A stretch of DNA of 64,000 bases, taken from assembly GCA_023664955.1 (NCBI GenBank), contig JAMPEV010000001.1:87721-151720 (forward strand). Reading direction: 5' to 3'. Every line of letters starts with the position of its first letter. Position 1 is the stretch's first letter. Positions 55,271 through 64,000 of this stretch are shown one piece after another. The stretch comes from Duncaniella sp. (GTDB taxonomy: Bacteria; Bacteroidota; Bacteroidia; Bacteroidales; Muribaculaceae). The notes under the pieces are model-generated. The model did no database searches and had not been told where the DNA came from. It saw nothing but the letters and a program-made list of their open reading frames with translations. Position numbers and translations under genes: made by a program.

Positions 55271-56257
55271 ATGATGAGAAATAGGAAAGAAACAATCCGC
55301 GTCGAGAACCTCGTGACCGGTTATAGCGATAAACATAAGAAAATATCTATCACCAACGGAATTAATTCATCCCTCTATTCGGGTGAACTTACCTGCCTGT
55401 TAGGTCCTAACGGCGCGGGCAAATCCACTCTTCTCAAGACTCTTTCGGGATTCCTGCCACCACTTTCCGGAGATGTCATTATCGAAGGTAAAAACTTAGA
55501 AGAATACAAGGATTCGGATCTTGCCAAGGTTATCGGTGTGGTGCTGACTGAGAAAATCAGCCTCAACAATATGTCAGTATATGAACTCGTGGGGATGGGT
55601 CGGAGTCCATACACAGGTTTTTGGGGACGTCTCGACACCCATGACAGGGAGGTTATCGAGGAATCCTTTTCCCTCGTGCATATCAACGATTTGCGTGACC
55701 GCATGGTACAGACTCTCAGCGATGGTGAACGTCAAAAAGTAATGATTGGCAAGGCTCTGGCGCAGGAAACTCCGATTATTTTCCTTGACGAACCCACGGC
55801 GTTCCTTGACTATCCAAGCAAGGTGGAAATCATGCAGCTACTGCAGAATCTTTCAAGACTCAAACAGAAAACTGTCTTCCTCTCAACCCATGACCTCGAA
55901 CTCGCCCTGCAAATTGCTGATAAAATTTGGCTAATAGACAAGAAACTGGGCGTGGAAATCGGTACTCCGGAGGACTTATCGGCCGAAGGATATCTCGGAA
56001 AGTTCTTTGAACGCGAGGGAATTATTTTCGACATTGATTCAGGGTTGTTTAAAATCAACCATAAACTCAATCGCAGCATACGCATAGAAGGATTGAACGA
56101 CCGGCTTAACCTGCTAAAGAAAGCTCTCTCCCGTAATGGCATCAGAGCTGACCACGACGTGGTATCCGATGAAATTATCAACCTCTCTAAGAATGGTTAC
56201 ATTTATAATGGTCAAGAATATATGACCATTGGAGAACTTTTGAACGCAATTTTATGA
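55271..56257 (+). CDS. BtuD/FecE-like ABC transporter ATPase, orphan
   Basis: 328 residues. Walker A LLGPNGAGKST (about 43-53), Walker B IIFLDEPTAFLD, signature QTLSDGERQKVMIGKALAQ and switch His in VFLSTHDLELAL place it in the cobalamin/siderophore importer group. A C-terminal extension (about 245-328) is typical of Bacteroidales members. Position after the riboswitch suggests corrinoid import. The BtuC permease and BtuF binding protein expected beside it are absent, so it must work with subunits encoded elsewhere or be a relic. Confidence 0.85.
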   Translation: MMRNRKETIRVENLVTGYSDKHKKISITNGINSSLYSGELTCLLGPNGAGKSTLLKTLSGFLPPLSGDVIIEGKNLEEYKDSDLAKVIGVVLTEKISLNNMSVYELVGMGRSPYTGFWGRLDTHDREVIEESFSLVHINDLRDRMVQTLSDGERQKVMIGKALAQETPIIFLDEPTAFLDYPSKVEIMQLLQNLSRLKQKTVFLSTHDLELALQIADKIWLIDKKLGVEIGTPEDLSAEGYLGKFFEREGIIFDIDSGLFKINHKLNRSIRIEGLNDRLNLLKKALSRNGIRADHDVVSDEIINLSKNGYIYNGQEYMTIGELLNAIL

Positions 56258-56388
56258 GTAACCTCAAAAATTTAGTTGCGGATTTGGGGTATTCAAGGAA
56301 CAGACTCGCCCGACCATCTTTCAGTTCAAGTTGGCGGAGCCTCGGATTTTGTTTTGCTCTGTTTAGTATTCTTGCCGTAAGCGATTAA
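56254..56388 (+). CDS. Short coupled frame with one hydrophobic helix, possibly truncated
   Basis: 44 residues whose ATG overlaps the ATPase stop (ATGA), an arrangement typical of a genuine next gene. It has a basic segment (RNRLARPSFSSSWRS) and then a hydrophobic helix (LGFCFALFSILAV), and stops at once with TAA. It may be the 5' stump of a deleted membrane gene such as a permease. It overlaps the convergent gene at 56363. Confidence 0.3.
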   Translation: MSNLKNLVADLGYSRNRLARPSFSSSWRSLGFCFALFSILAVSD

Positions 56389-56557
56389 TTTTTTGTTGTA
56401 GTACAAAGCTAACGAGGGCTGCCGAGATAGAAAAATATCCCACAATAAGTATTAACAATCGAAACGTACTAAATGTGTACTTATTGGCGAAAATAATCAA
56501 ATTCGAGGAAATCACACCCAAAGCAGTAAAGACGATAAAGCGTTGATATTCATTCAT
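56363..56557 (-). CDS. Small hypothetical membrane protein
   Basis: 64 residues with two hydrophobic segments (FIVFTALGVISSNLIIFA and LLILIVGYFSISAALVSFVL) and a charged end (KINRLRQEY). No family recognised. A two-helix protein of this shape is plausible; coding status rests on the composition only. Confidence 0.45.
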   Translation of the reverse strand: MNEYQRFIVFTALGVISSNLIIFANKYTFSTFRLLILIVGYFSISAALVSFVLQQKINRLRQEY

Positions 56558-56664
56558 ATTAGTTCAATCAACTTATATTGATTTCTATCCATTTTCGGGC
56601 GAGAGAGTTACCCGGAGTTTAAGGTAAGAAATGTAGTGATTTCAAGCCCTATTATAGGAATCAA

Positions 56665-57609
56665 TCAGTCGGACTGGAATATCAATTTAGCCAGGATCCA
56701 TGTTAGGCGGTGGAAGTGGATGTTGTGGTAGTAGAGGAGGTTCATTCGGAGGGGTTGAGAGGTGCGGGTTAATACTGCTTTTTTTAGATTGAGGGATAAT
56801 GAGACACAAAGCTGTTTTGCTTCTGGAACACTTTCTGACTTTGCCTCTATCATGTATTGAGAGGCTAAAATCATACAACGAGCATCAATCCATTTTATCA
56901 ATTCTAACCTGCCTGATTTCACAATGTTGTTGCGTACTTGGGCGAGCGCGTTTTCCCAATGCTCGGGGTGTGAGCTATATTTCAGCCCCGACAGGGAATC
57001 CTCGTGCCTGAGTGCTATTACCGATGGTGTACCTTTCAATTTCCAGAGTTTGACACTGCGAAGTAACAGCCTTACTCCTAATTCATAATCGTCCCAGCCA
57101 TTGAGTGACTCGTCCCAACCGCCAACTTCACGGACGAGGGATGTCCTTACGACGATTCTTCCGGTGGATAGGGAGGAACGGAATATATGGTTAAACATCG
57201 GATTCCGGGCTGAAAAATACAGGCACCGTCTTGACCCGGTTACATCCTGTAAATATATATCACGTCCGAAAATATCAACGTCGGGATGTCGGTAAATCGC
57301 TTGCTCAAAATCCCCTATGTGGTGAGGTAGCATTATGTCATCGGAATCGAAGAATTCTACAAAATCAGTCCTCACTTCCTTGAGTCCGGTATTCCGGGCG
57401 GCACATGCGCCCCTCCGGGGTTCTGAGAGGAGGGTAACATTCGACCGCTCCTTCGCCCATTCTGTCATTATATCCCACGAGCGGTCAGTGGAGCCATTGT
57501 CAACCAATATGATTTCATCCGGCAGCACTTTCAGGTCCGCAATTGATTGCAACGTGGCAGGGAGAGTTTTTTCCCGGTTAAGAACTGGTATGACGATTGT
57601 TATTGACAT
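56665..57609 (-). CDS. Family 2 glycosyltransferase
   Basis: 314 residues: ITIVIPVLNREKTLPATLQS, EIILVDNGSTDRSWDI, GACAARNTGLKEVRTDFVEF and FDSDD, then GGWDESLNGWDDYELGVRLL as the acceptor-side motif. It stands alone, outside the main glycan locus, just behind the carB terminator on the same strand. No promoter box is evident between them. Confidence 0.9.
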   Translation of the reverse strand: MSITIVIPVLNREKTLPATLQSIADLKVLPDEIILVDNGSTDRSWDIMTEWAKERSNVTLLSEPRRGACAARNTGLKEVRTDFVEFFDSDDIMLPHHIGDFEQAIYRHPDVDIFGRDIYLQDVTGSRRCLYFSARNPMFNHIFRSSLSTGRIVVRTSLVREVGGWDESLNGWDDYELGVRLLLRSVKLWKLKGTPSVIALRHEDSLSGLKYSSHPEHWENALAQVRNNIVKSGRLELIKWIDARCMILASQYMIEAKSESVPEAKQLCVSLSLNLKKAVLTRTSQPLRMNLLYYHNIHFHRLTWILAKLIFQSD

Positions 57610-57619
57610 TACAAATGGG

Positions 57620-57658
57620 GAAAAAGCCGGTCATCGATATGGCTCGATGACCGGCTTC
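57620..57658 (-). terminator. Terminator of carB
   Basis: AAGCCGGTCATCGA and its complement form a 14-bp perfect stem (57624-57657), followed on the minus strand by five T in all. It lies 50 bp after the carB stop and 11 bp before the glycosyltransferase ATG. Confidence 0.9.
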
Positions 57659-57707
57659 AGTTTATGGGTAACAAATCGAGATTTTACTGTTCAAGCAAAG
57701 GTGAAAA

Positions 57708-60700
57708 TTAGTATTCCTGCCATGAATTAATGCCGATAGACTCCACCGGACGAGCTAAGAAAGCCTTTACGTAGGCAAGAGCCAGTCGAGCGTTGGTGAG
57801 CAATGGGATGTTGTGGTCGATTGCATGGCGGCGGATATGATAGCCGTTGGTAAGTTCGCGCTTGGTGTGGTTCTTAGGTATGTTGATGACCAAATCCACA
57901 GTGTGGTCACCGATTACATCAAGTACAGAAGGGGCATTTTCGTGTTCCTGTTCATCCGGCCAACATACCACTGTGGCTTTGACACCATGCTCGTTAAGGA
58001 AAGCGGCTGTGCCGGATGTGGCATAAATCTTGTAACCGCGGGAGTCGAGCATACGACAACCTTCCAGCATGTCAACTTTTGCCCGGGCATCACCGGAACT
58101 TACTAATATTCCTTTTTGTGGCACATGGTGTCCCACTGAAAGCATGGCATTAAGTAATGCTTCATCAAAGTCGCGACCAAGACATCCAACTTCGCCGGTG
58201 GATGACATATCGACACCGAGCACCGGGTCGGCCTTGTGGAGACGTGCGAATGAGAACTGAGAGGCCTTGACACCGATATATTCAATGTCGAAAGTTGAGG
58301 TGTCAGCTACTTCGGGATTTTCACCGAGCATGATGCGTGTCGCGGTCTCGATAAAATTCTTTTTGAGGACCTTGCTGACAAATGGGAACGAACGTGACGC
58401 GCGGAGGTTACATTCGATAACCTTCACGTAGTTGTCCTTGGCAAGATACTGAATGTTAAACGGGCCAGAAATATTGAGAGCCTCGGCGATTCGTGCGCTG
58501 ATTCGCTTGATGCGGCGTGCAGTGGCCATATAAATCTTCTGTGCCGGGAACACGAGCGTGGCATCGCCGGAGTGGACGCCTGCATATTCAACATGCTCAG
58601 AGATAGCGTACTCAACGATTTTGCCATTGCGTGCCACAGCGTCAAATTCGATTTCCTTGGCATTCTGCAAGAACTCCGAGACTACTACCGGGTATTCCTT
58701 TGACACCTTAGCGGCTTGTCCAAGGAAGAGATGCATCTGCTCATAGTCGTAGCAAACGTTCATAGCAGCTCCTGAGAGCACGTAGCTTGGACGAATCAGC
58801 ACCGGGAATCCTACTTCCTCCACGAAAGAGTGGATTTCATCCTCTGTAGTGAGTTCTTTCCAACGCGGCTGGTCGATGTCCAGCTGGTCGAGCATGGCTG
58901 AGAACTTGTGGCGGTTTTCCGCGCGGTCGATTGATACCGGTGACGTGCCCAAAATAGGGACATGGCGACGGTAAAGTTTCATCGCAAGGTTGTTGGGAAT
59001 CTGACCGCCCACACTCACTATCACTCCGCGCGGCGTTTCGAGGTCAATAATGTCCATAACGCGCTCAAAACTAAGCTCGTCGAAGTAGAGACGGTCACAC
59101 ATATCGTAGTCAGTCGACACGGTCTCCGGATTGTAGTTAATCATCACAGCCGTGTAGCCGAGCTTGCGGCAAGTCTGAGCGGCGTTAACCGAACACCAGT
59201 CAAATTCCACAGAGCTACCGATGCGATAGGCACCTGAGCCGAGAACTATGATGTTATTGCGACTGTTGATGTCGTAGCGAATGGCATTCTCAGTAGCTCC
59301 GTAAGTTACATACAGGTAGTTGGTGAGCTCGGGATATTCTGATGCCACAGTGTTTATGCGGCGTACGAAAGGAGTAACATTTAGGGATTTGCGATGGTTT
59401 CGCACGCGGAGCACATCGGCTTCCATATTGCCGGAGGGATTCTCCACCAAGCGTGAAATTTGGAAATCGGAGAAACCTAAACGCTTAGCCTCAAGAAGAG
59501 TTTCACGGTCGAGTTCTTCAACGGTGCCACCGCGTTTACGTAGTCCTTTAGCAAACTGAACGATGTTATTAAGACGGTCGATGAACCAGATGTCAATCTT
59601 AGTGAGGTCAGACACCTGCTGCGGAGTGTATCCCTCCTCCAAAGCCTGAGCGATGGCGAAGATACGAGTGTCGGTGGGGTGAGTGAGTGCGTGTTCAAGG
59701 TCATCCACATGGAGGTCGTAATTGCCCACGAAGCCGTGCATACCTTGACCTATCATTCGTAGCCCCTTCTGCATGATCTCCTCGAAGCTCTTGCCGATAG
59801 ACATGATTTCGCCTACCGACTTCATAGAAGATCCGATTTCGCGGTCCACGCCCACGAATTTTGTCAAGTCCCAACGAGGAATCTTCACAATCATATAGTC
59901 AACCTGAGGGGCTTTGGCTGCTGAATTCGGAGTGTCGGGCTCGCCAATCTGGTCAAGTGTATAACCAAGGGCGAGTTTTGCAGCCACGAATGCCAAGGGG
60001 TAGCCTGAAGCTTTAGAAGCGAGTGCAGACGAACGGCTTAAACGCGCGTTTATTTCTATGATGCGGTAGTCGTTTGTCTCAGCGTTGAACGCATACTGAA
60101 TGTTACATTCACCCACGATTCCGATATGGCGAACCACCTTAGTCGCTATTTCTTCGAGCATTTTAATCTGTTCTGGCGAGAGTGACATGATAGGTGCCAC
60201 GACGATGCTCTCTCCGGTGTGAATGCCTAATGGGTCGAAGTTTTCCATCGGAACCACGGTGAAACAAAGGTCGGAAGAATCGCGGATAACCTCAAACTCG
60301 ATTTCCTTCCAACCCTTAAGAGACTCCTCGACAAGAATCTGCCGAGAATAGGCGAGAGCACTTTCACAATGCTTTATAAATTCGTCGTCGTTGGTGCAAA
60401 TACCAGAGCCAAGGCCACCCAAAGCGTAGCCCGAACGCACCATTACGGGATATCCGATGCGGTGTGCAACCTCGATAGCTTCCTCAAGATTTTCAACAGC
60501 TTGTGACACCGGAGTTTTGATATCGATTTCGCTTAATTTCTTTACGAACAGGTCACGATCCTCGGTGATCATGATGGCTTCAACAGAGGTGCCAAGCACC
60601 CTGACTCCATATTTTTCAAGAGTACCGTCAAGGTAAAGCTGTGTTCCGCAGTTGAGGGCAGTCTGTCCGCCAAATGCGAGAAGTATACCGTCGGGGCGCT

Positions 60701-60923
60701 CCTTCTTTATGACTTCCTCGACAAATTGCGGTGTGATAGGGAGGAAATACACGCGGTCAGCGACACCTTCTGAAGTCTGGATTGTGGCTATATTCGGATT
60801 AATGAGCACAGATTCAATTCCTTCCTCGCGCAAAGCTTTGAGTGCCTGGGACCCGGAATAGTCAAATTCGCCTGCTTGGCCGATTTTCAAGGCGCCTGAG
60901 CCGAGCAATAATACTTTTTTCAT
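57708..60923 (-). CDS. carB: Carbamoyl-phosphate synthase large subunit
   Basis: 1071 residues, full length. Two homologous ATP-grasp halves: the first with RSGYALGGLGSGIC and NARLSRSSALASKASGYPLA, the second with RPSYVLSGAAMNVC and NLRASRSFPFVSKV; an oligomerisation region lies between and the allosteric MGS-like domain at the C-terminus (KIYATSGTAAFLNEHGVKA). It makes carbamoyl phosphate for pyrimidine and arginine synthesis using ammonia from the small subunit. carA is not in the window. Confidence 0.97.
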   Translation of the reverse strand: MKKVLLLGSGALKIGQAGEFDYSGSQALKALREEGIESVLINPNIATIQTSEGVADRVYFLPITPQFVEEVIKKERPDGILLAFGGQTALNCGTQLYLDGTLEKYGVRVLGTSVEAIMITEDRDLFVKKLSEIDIKTPVSQAVENLEEAIEVAHRIGYPVMVRSGYALGGLGSGICTNDDEFIKHCESALAYSRQILVEESLKGWKEIEFEVIRDSSDLCFTVVPMENFDPLGIHTGESIVVAPIMSLSPEQIKMLEEIATKVVRHIGIVGECNIQYAFNAETNDYRIIEINARLSRSSALASKASGYPLAFVAAKLALGYTLDQIGEPDTPNSAAKAPQVDYMIVKIPRWDLTKFVGVDREIGSSMKSVGEIMSIGKSFEEIMQKGLRMIGQGMHGFVGNYDLHVDDLEHALTHPTDTRIFAIAQALEEGYTPQQVSDLTKIDIWFIDRLNNIVQFAKGLRKRGGTVEELDRETLLEAKRLGFSDFQISRLVENPSGNMEADVLRVRNHRKSLNVTPFVRRINTVASEYPELTNYLYVTYGATENAIRYDINSRNNIIVLGSGAYRIGSSVEFDWCSVNAAQTCRKLGYTAVMINYNPETVSTDYDMCDRLYFDELSFERVMDIIDLETPRGVIVSVGGQIPNNLAMKLYRRHVPILGTSPVSIDRAENRHKFSAMLDQLDIDQPRWKELTTEDEIHSFVEEVGFPVLIRPSYVLSGAAMNVCYDYEQMHLFLGQAAKVSKEYPVVVSEFLQNAKEIEFDAVARNGKIVEYAISEHVEYAGVHSGDATLVFPAQKIYMATARRIKRISARIAEALNISGPFNIQYLAKDNYVKVIECNLRASRSFPFVSKVLKKNFIETATRIMLGENPEVADTSTFDIEYIGVKASQFSFARLHKADPVLGVDMSSTGEVGCLGRDFDEALLNAMLSVGHHVPQKGILVSSGDARAKVDMLEGCRMLDSRGYKIYATSGTAAFLNEHGVKATVVCWPDEQEHENAPSVLDVIGDHTVDLVINIPKNHTKRELTNGYHIRRHAIDHNIPLLTNARLALAYVKAFLARPVESIGINSWQEY

Positions 60924-61004
60924 CGTGGTAATATCTGTTCAGTGATTGGTGGTTGTGGCACGTTAGATTGGTGGAGTACAATCGTTGCCATTACGTTATT
61001 TTTG

Positions 61005-61012
61005 CAAAGTTA
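61005..61012 (-). promoter_or_regulatory. -7 box of the carB promoter
   Basis: On the minus strand TAACTTTG matches TAnnTTTG; the -33 position does not carry TTTG. It lies 82 bp before the carB ATG. The interval to 61168 holds no gene. Confidence 0.55.
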
Positions 61013-61167
61013 CGAAATTTGCCCCATTTACATAGTGCAGTTTTCATTATTTTTCAAATATTTGGTGATTTCATTTAAAATAGCCATATTTGCGAATCAA
61101 ATTGGACCAACGATTTCAGCGAACCATACGTTGGCAATTGTGTTGATAATGACAAAAGTAATGATAA

Positions 61168-61782
61168 ATGAAAGCGTTTAATGGCCTAAGATGGGTATTG
61201 GTGTTGGTTCTCGTTGGTTTATGTTCATGTGCCACGGAGAAAGATGATGTGTCTGTCTATGATAACCTTAAGGATGTACACCATCTCACTCTTGCCGAGA
61301 TGTCTCTTAACAAGATGGGTGCCATCGATGATATGACCTGGGATAAGGCAGAAGGTATCTCTGAACATATCGGGGCATTTGTCAATAATTTTAAGGCCGG
61401 TAAAAGAATTGGCGTATACTCCTACAATACTTATCTTCAAGCTTATATCGACCTCGATGAACTCATCGGAGAGGATGTAAAGGTAGATAATAAACGAAAA
61501 TTCGTCAATTTGACTCTGCCTGCCGTTAGGATTGCATATTTAGGTCGGGATATGGGGATAAAGGAAGAGCATCTCCGTGTCACCGGATTGCGTTCATCCA
61601 TCACTCCCCAGGAACGGGCAGAGGTGAAAGAAGCGATGAACGAGGCTTTAAAAAAGGATGTAGAGAATAGCCCGGAACTTAGGCGAAAGATCGTATCGGA
61701 AGCTGAGACGAAAGCACGTGAATATTTCTCCATTCTTTTGAAAAATTTAGGTTACGATTGCCACATAGATTTTAGGAAATGA
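61168..61782 (+). CDS. DUF4230 lipoprotein
   Basis: 204 residues. A signal sequence ends in a lipobox (LVGLCSCATE), so it should be a lipoprotein. The body (about 70-200) has the DUF4230 pattern: a strand-rich part VGVYSYNTYLQAYIDLDEL-like with KFVNLTLPAVRIAYLG, and a helical end with ERAEVKEAMNEALK and KAREYFSILLKNLGYD. Its function is unknown. Its stop overlaps the next start by 4 bp (ATGA). Confidence 0.8.
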   Translation: MKAFNGLRWVLVLVLVGLCSCATEKDDVSVYDNLKDVHHLTLAEMSLNKMGAIDDMTWDKAEGISEHIGAFVNNFKAGKRIGVYSYNTYLQAYIDLDELIGEDVKVDNKRKFVNLTLPAVRIAYLGRDMGIKEEHLRVTGLRSSITPQERAEVKEAMNEALKKDVENSPELRRKIVSEAETKAREYFSILLKNLGYDCHIDFRK

Positions 61783-62324
61783 AAAAACTGATATTCTTTT
61801 TTTTGTTGATAACTACAGTAGCAGCAATGACTCTGTGTTGGGTGCGCACAAGCAAACATAAAGCTAACTCTACTCCTTCGACTATCGAAGATGTTAAGCG
61901 CATGGTAAAACTGTGTGCCCTCGAAATCCATGATGATGTGCCTATGCGCGATTCTATCAATGGCAAATGGATTTTTGCAAAAGGTCGCATGAATGGTTAT
62001 ATCACATTCGATGTCGAGAAAATGGAGTATCACATGGAAGGTGACACATTATATGTCACACTGCCACCGGAAGTAGTTGAAATTTACGAGTCAACCGACA
62101 AAGATTCATATCGTGTATATGACACATGGGACAAATCCTTCCTTGGAGTAGGTCAACTGACTACGGCTGAAGAAAACATACTTAAGGAGCGAATGAAACA
62201 GCGATATGTGCGCTCGGTTTACGATTGCGGATACGTGGATCGTGCACGCAAAACCGCTATTGAAACTCTCACAAACCTTCTATCGCATTTTCCCATTCCC
62301 ATAGTGGTTGAATATCCTCTTTAA
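61779..62324 (+). CDS. DUF4230 membrane-anchored protein
   Basis: 181 residues. An N-terminal hydrophobic helix (LIFFFLLITTVAAMTLCWV) without a clear lipobox spacing is followed by KWIFAKGRMNGYITFDVEKM, LYVTLPPEVVEIY and a helical end (RARKTAIETLTNLLSHFPIP). It is a paralogue of the preceding gene, to which it is translationally coupled; the two products may form a heteromeric envelope assembly. Confidence 0.8.
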   Translation: MKKLIFFFLLITTVAAMTLCWVRTSKHKANSTPSTIEDVKRMVKLCALEIHDDVPMRDSINGKWIFAKGRMNGYITFDVEKMEYHMEGDTLYVTLPPEVVEIYESTDKDSYRVYDTWDKSFLGVGQLTTAEENILKERMKQRYVRSVYDCGYVDRARKTAIETLTNLLSHFPIPIVVEYPL

Positions 62325-62405
62325 GTTCACCCTTCCCATAGGTAACCCGGCTCGAAAGTTAGACTCTTGCTATAGTTACTTAGACACATTCTAAAATAGT
62401 CAACC

Positions 62406-63689
62406 TTATCTAACTTGGAGAATGTAGACAGGCGATGAAGCTGGACTGGTGGCGGATATGGTCTCTCCGTCACCTTGGTGAGATGTCTGGACGAAGATGT
62501 CCAGAAGTCCTTCTTGATTCCAAAGATTTATGTCGAGCGACGGCTCCCAGGCATCGACGGAGAAATCGGTCATATCTGTTATCTTCCAAGACTCTTTACC
62601 TAATGAAGGAGTATGTGCAATCGAAACTTTGCTGCCTCGCTCTTGGTCACGGAATACGTAATATGCTTTCTTGCCGTTGCTTACTATTCTGGGACGCGAA
62701 ATAGGAATCATCTTCGTACCACCACCAGCCAATGAAAATGGTTGGGTACGCTCGCCAATCTGCTCCATGTTCCATTGCATGCCGTCATGCCACACTAGTC
62801 GATATTGCGGCACATTGCTATCAGCGTCGCGCCAGTAAGTTGCGATATAGGGATTTCCATTCGTGTCAGCCGTCATACTCGTCTGGTTGATAAGCTCCGA
62901 CTTCTGAGGTATAGACCAAGCGAGCTCAGCAGTTCCGATTGTTATAGGGAGTTGATACTTTGTGCCGTCACTACGTTCCCAAGTCACGCCATTATCGGTA
63001 GAGCGGGCATAACAGAGGTCATGGTTGGTTTCCACGAGCCATGTTTCACGCCACACCCATGAAAGATGAATTGTTCCCTTCGGGTCGACAAAAAGCTGCC
63101 AGTAAGCATTTCGTTCATTCTCACCATCCAAGAGCACATCCTGAACACGATTCCATTTTTTATCAGCGACGGAGTAGCGGTTCAACACTAAGTTTCCTCG
63201 GCCTGAAGCACCAGAGCGATATGCAAAAAGAAGGTCGCCTCCTGCCAAATTATAAAATTCAGGATAAGTTACATCCGCCTCGCCTTCACCGGTCATAGGG
63301 ATTAGTTCTCCCATCTCCAATGAGCCGGGGGCCACTCCTTTGCAGTAGCGAAGAGGATTTCCATGATGGTCAAACGAGGCATGAACCACGCCGTCGCCAT
63401 CCACACCGATACTTATGATATTATGAGCATCTGTCACTTTACCCTTATATTGAGTACGATGGACTTCCCAGTCATCAGTGCCGGTCTTGCGTTTCGCAAG
63501 AGTGACATAACCATCGGGATCATAATATGCCACGTATTGTGTGTCACCATGAGTGACCGCCGAGCTTGCGCGAAACACAGTGGTATTGACCGATGTACGG
63601 CAATAGCCATCTCCTACCCTACTGAGTATCTGCGAATTACAAACAACCGCAATTATAACAGCAATTGAGGCGATTATAATTTTTTTCAT
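62406..63689 (-). CDS. Secreted BNR-4 beta-propeller protein
   Basis: 427 residues. A signal peptide (MKKIIIASIAVIIAVVCNS) precedes a seven-bladed-propeller-like body with DAHNIISIGVDGDGVVHASF and DHHGNPLRYCKG, the BNR-4 family hallmark, plus repeats such as HLSWVWRET and CYARSTDNGVTWERSDG (a sialidase-like Asp box). Relatives include polysaccharide lyases and rhamnose-linked glycan enzymes; here a glycan-acting role is inferred. Its ATG overlaps the miaA stop by 4 bp, so it is cotranscribed with miaA. Confidence 0.85.
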   Translation of the reverse strand: MKKIIIASIAVIIAVVCNSQILSRVGDGYCRTSVNTTVFRASSAVTHGDTQYVAYYDPDGYVTLAKRKTGTDDWEVHRTQYKGKVTDAHNIISIGVDGDGVVHASFDHHGNPLRYCKGVAPGSLEMGELIPMTGEGEADVTYPEFYNLAGGDLLFAYRSGASGRGNLVLNRYSVADKKWNRVQDVLLDGENERNAYWQLFVDPKGTIHLSWVWRETWLVETNHDLCYARSTDNGVTWERSDGTKYQLPITIGTAELAWSIPQKSELINQTSMTADTNGNPYIATYWRDADSNVPQYRLVWHDGMQWNMEQIGERTQPFSLAGGGTKMIPISRPRIVSNGKKAYYVFRDQERGSKVSIAHTPSLGKESWKITDMTDFSVDAWEPSLDINLWNQEGLLDIFVQTSHQGDGETISATSPASSPVYILQVR

Positions 63690-64000
63690 ATTAATTTTTT
63701 ATCGTGAATCAGTTCTAAAATACGATTGGTAAACTCTTCATTAGAAAGAGTATATGGAAGCCAAGTGATTGGGAAGCCGCGATGCTCCATCCCGCGGAAC
63801 CAGGTCATCTGGCGCTTTGCAAATTGATGAATGGCGATTTCGAGCTTAGATACCATCTCTTCATATTTAAGTTGGCCGGTGACATACAAAGTGAGAAACT
63901 TGTATTCAAGGCCGTAATAAATCAGATCCTCAGGTGATATTCCCAAATCGATTAATCTCCTCACCTCATCCACCATGCCATGCTGCAATCGGTCATTGAG
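63686..64000 (-). CDS. miaA: tRNA dimethylallyltransferase, 3' part (cut by window edge)
   Basis: The C-terminal 104 residues are visible and the frame stays open to base 64000, so the start lies outside. GMVDEVRRLIDLG, YYGLEYKFLTLYVTGQL and FAKRQMTWFRGM are the MiaA C-terminal signatures (the E/R helices and the K-R-Q-x-T-W-F-R motif). It adds the dimethylallyl group to A37 of tRNAs reading UNN codons. The next gene overlaps its stop. Confidence 0.92.
   Translation of the reverse strand, partial: LNDRLQHGMVDEVRRLIDLGISPEDLIYYGLEYKFLTLYVTGQLKYEEMVSKLEIAIHQFAKRQMTWFRGMEHRGFPITWLPYTLSNEEFTNRILELIHDKKLI

Overview
The window looks like a chromosomal segment of a Bacteroidota bacterium of the order Bacteroidales, probably close to Muribaculaceae (the family is inference from protein flavour). 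Direct support comes from promoters of the Bacteroidota form TTTG-N19-TAnnTTTG before many genes, almost no Shine-Dalgarno sequences, an UpxY-type NusG paralogue heading a surface-polysaccharide locus, an ECF sigma/FecR-like anti-sigma/STN outer-membrane protein module, DUF4230 proteins and a C1 peptidase of the Bacteroidales type.

Region 1 (1-19440, minus strand) is one long translation block. From its promoter near 19420 it reads rpsL-rpsG-fusA, then S10 (rpsJ to rpsQ), spc (rplN to secY, map, infA, rpmJ) and alpha (rpsM, rpsK, rpsD, rpoA, rplQ), ending at a terminator near 470. Most gaps are under about 65 bp. The three longest gaps lie directly before rpsG (S7), rpsH (S8) and rpsD (S4), the three primary 16S binders known as feedback repressors in enterobacteria. 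All three gaps contain potential RNA helices. A fourth long gap, before rpsM, carries an internal promoter.

Region 2 (19600-41700) is mixed housekeeping and envelope genes: a sigma/anti-sigma/outer-membrane barrel operon; a secreted C1 peptidase; an ATP-grasp-like protein; Maf; a TraB/GumN protein followed by an ABC transporter and its GntR regulator; a secreted LRR protein; dnaB; ispE; grpE-dnaJ; mazG; a standalone PD-(D/E)XK nuclease; an M16 peptidase interrupted by one in-frame amber codon; and a TlpA-type thioredoxin.

Region 3 (41900-53100, plus strand) is the most striking part, an exopolysaccharide/capsule locus with several apparent switches. A canonical promoter sits between two 25-bp inverted repeats (24 of 25 identical) about 185 bp apart. 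It points into upxY, an unknown 297-aa gene, a Wzx flippase, a PP-loop enzyme gene, a pyruvyltransferase, four glycosyltransferases, an EpsG/Wzy-type polymerase and a hexapeptide acyltransferase. The PP-loop gene is split by a tract of nine C and would be whole with eight; the acyltransferase gene contains eight G and is in frame. The locus thus appears switchable as a whole by promoter inversion and in structure by slipped-strand changes. REP-like palindromes lie at both ends.

Region 4 (53200-64000) holds pncB, a cobalamin riboswitch with its own promoter followed by a decayed reading frame and an orphan BtuD-like ATPase, a lone glycosyltransferase, carB, two tandem DUF4230 genes, a BNR-4 propeller protein and the 3' part of miaA, cut by the window edge. 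I saw no tRNA, rRNA, CRISPR array or insertion sequence.
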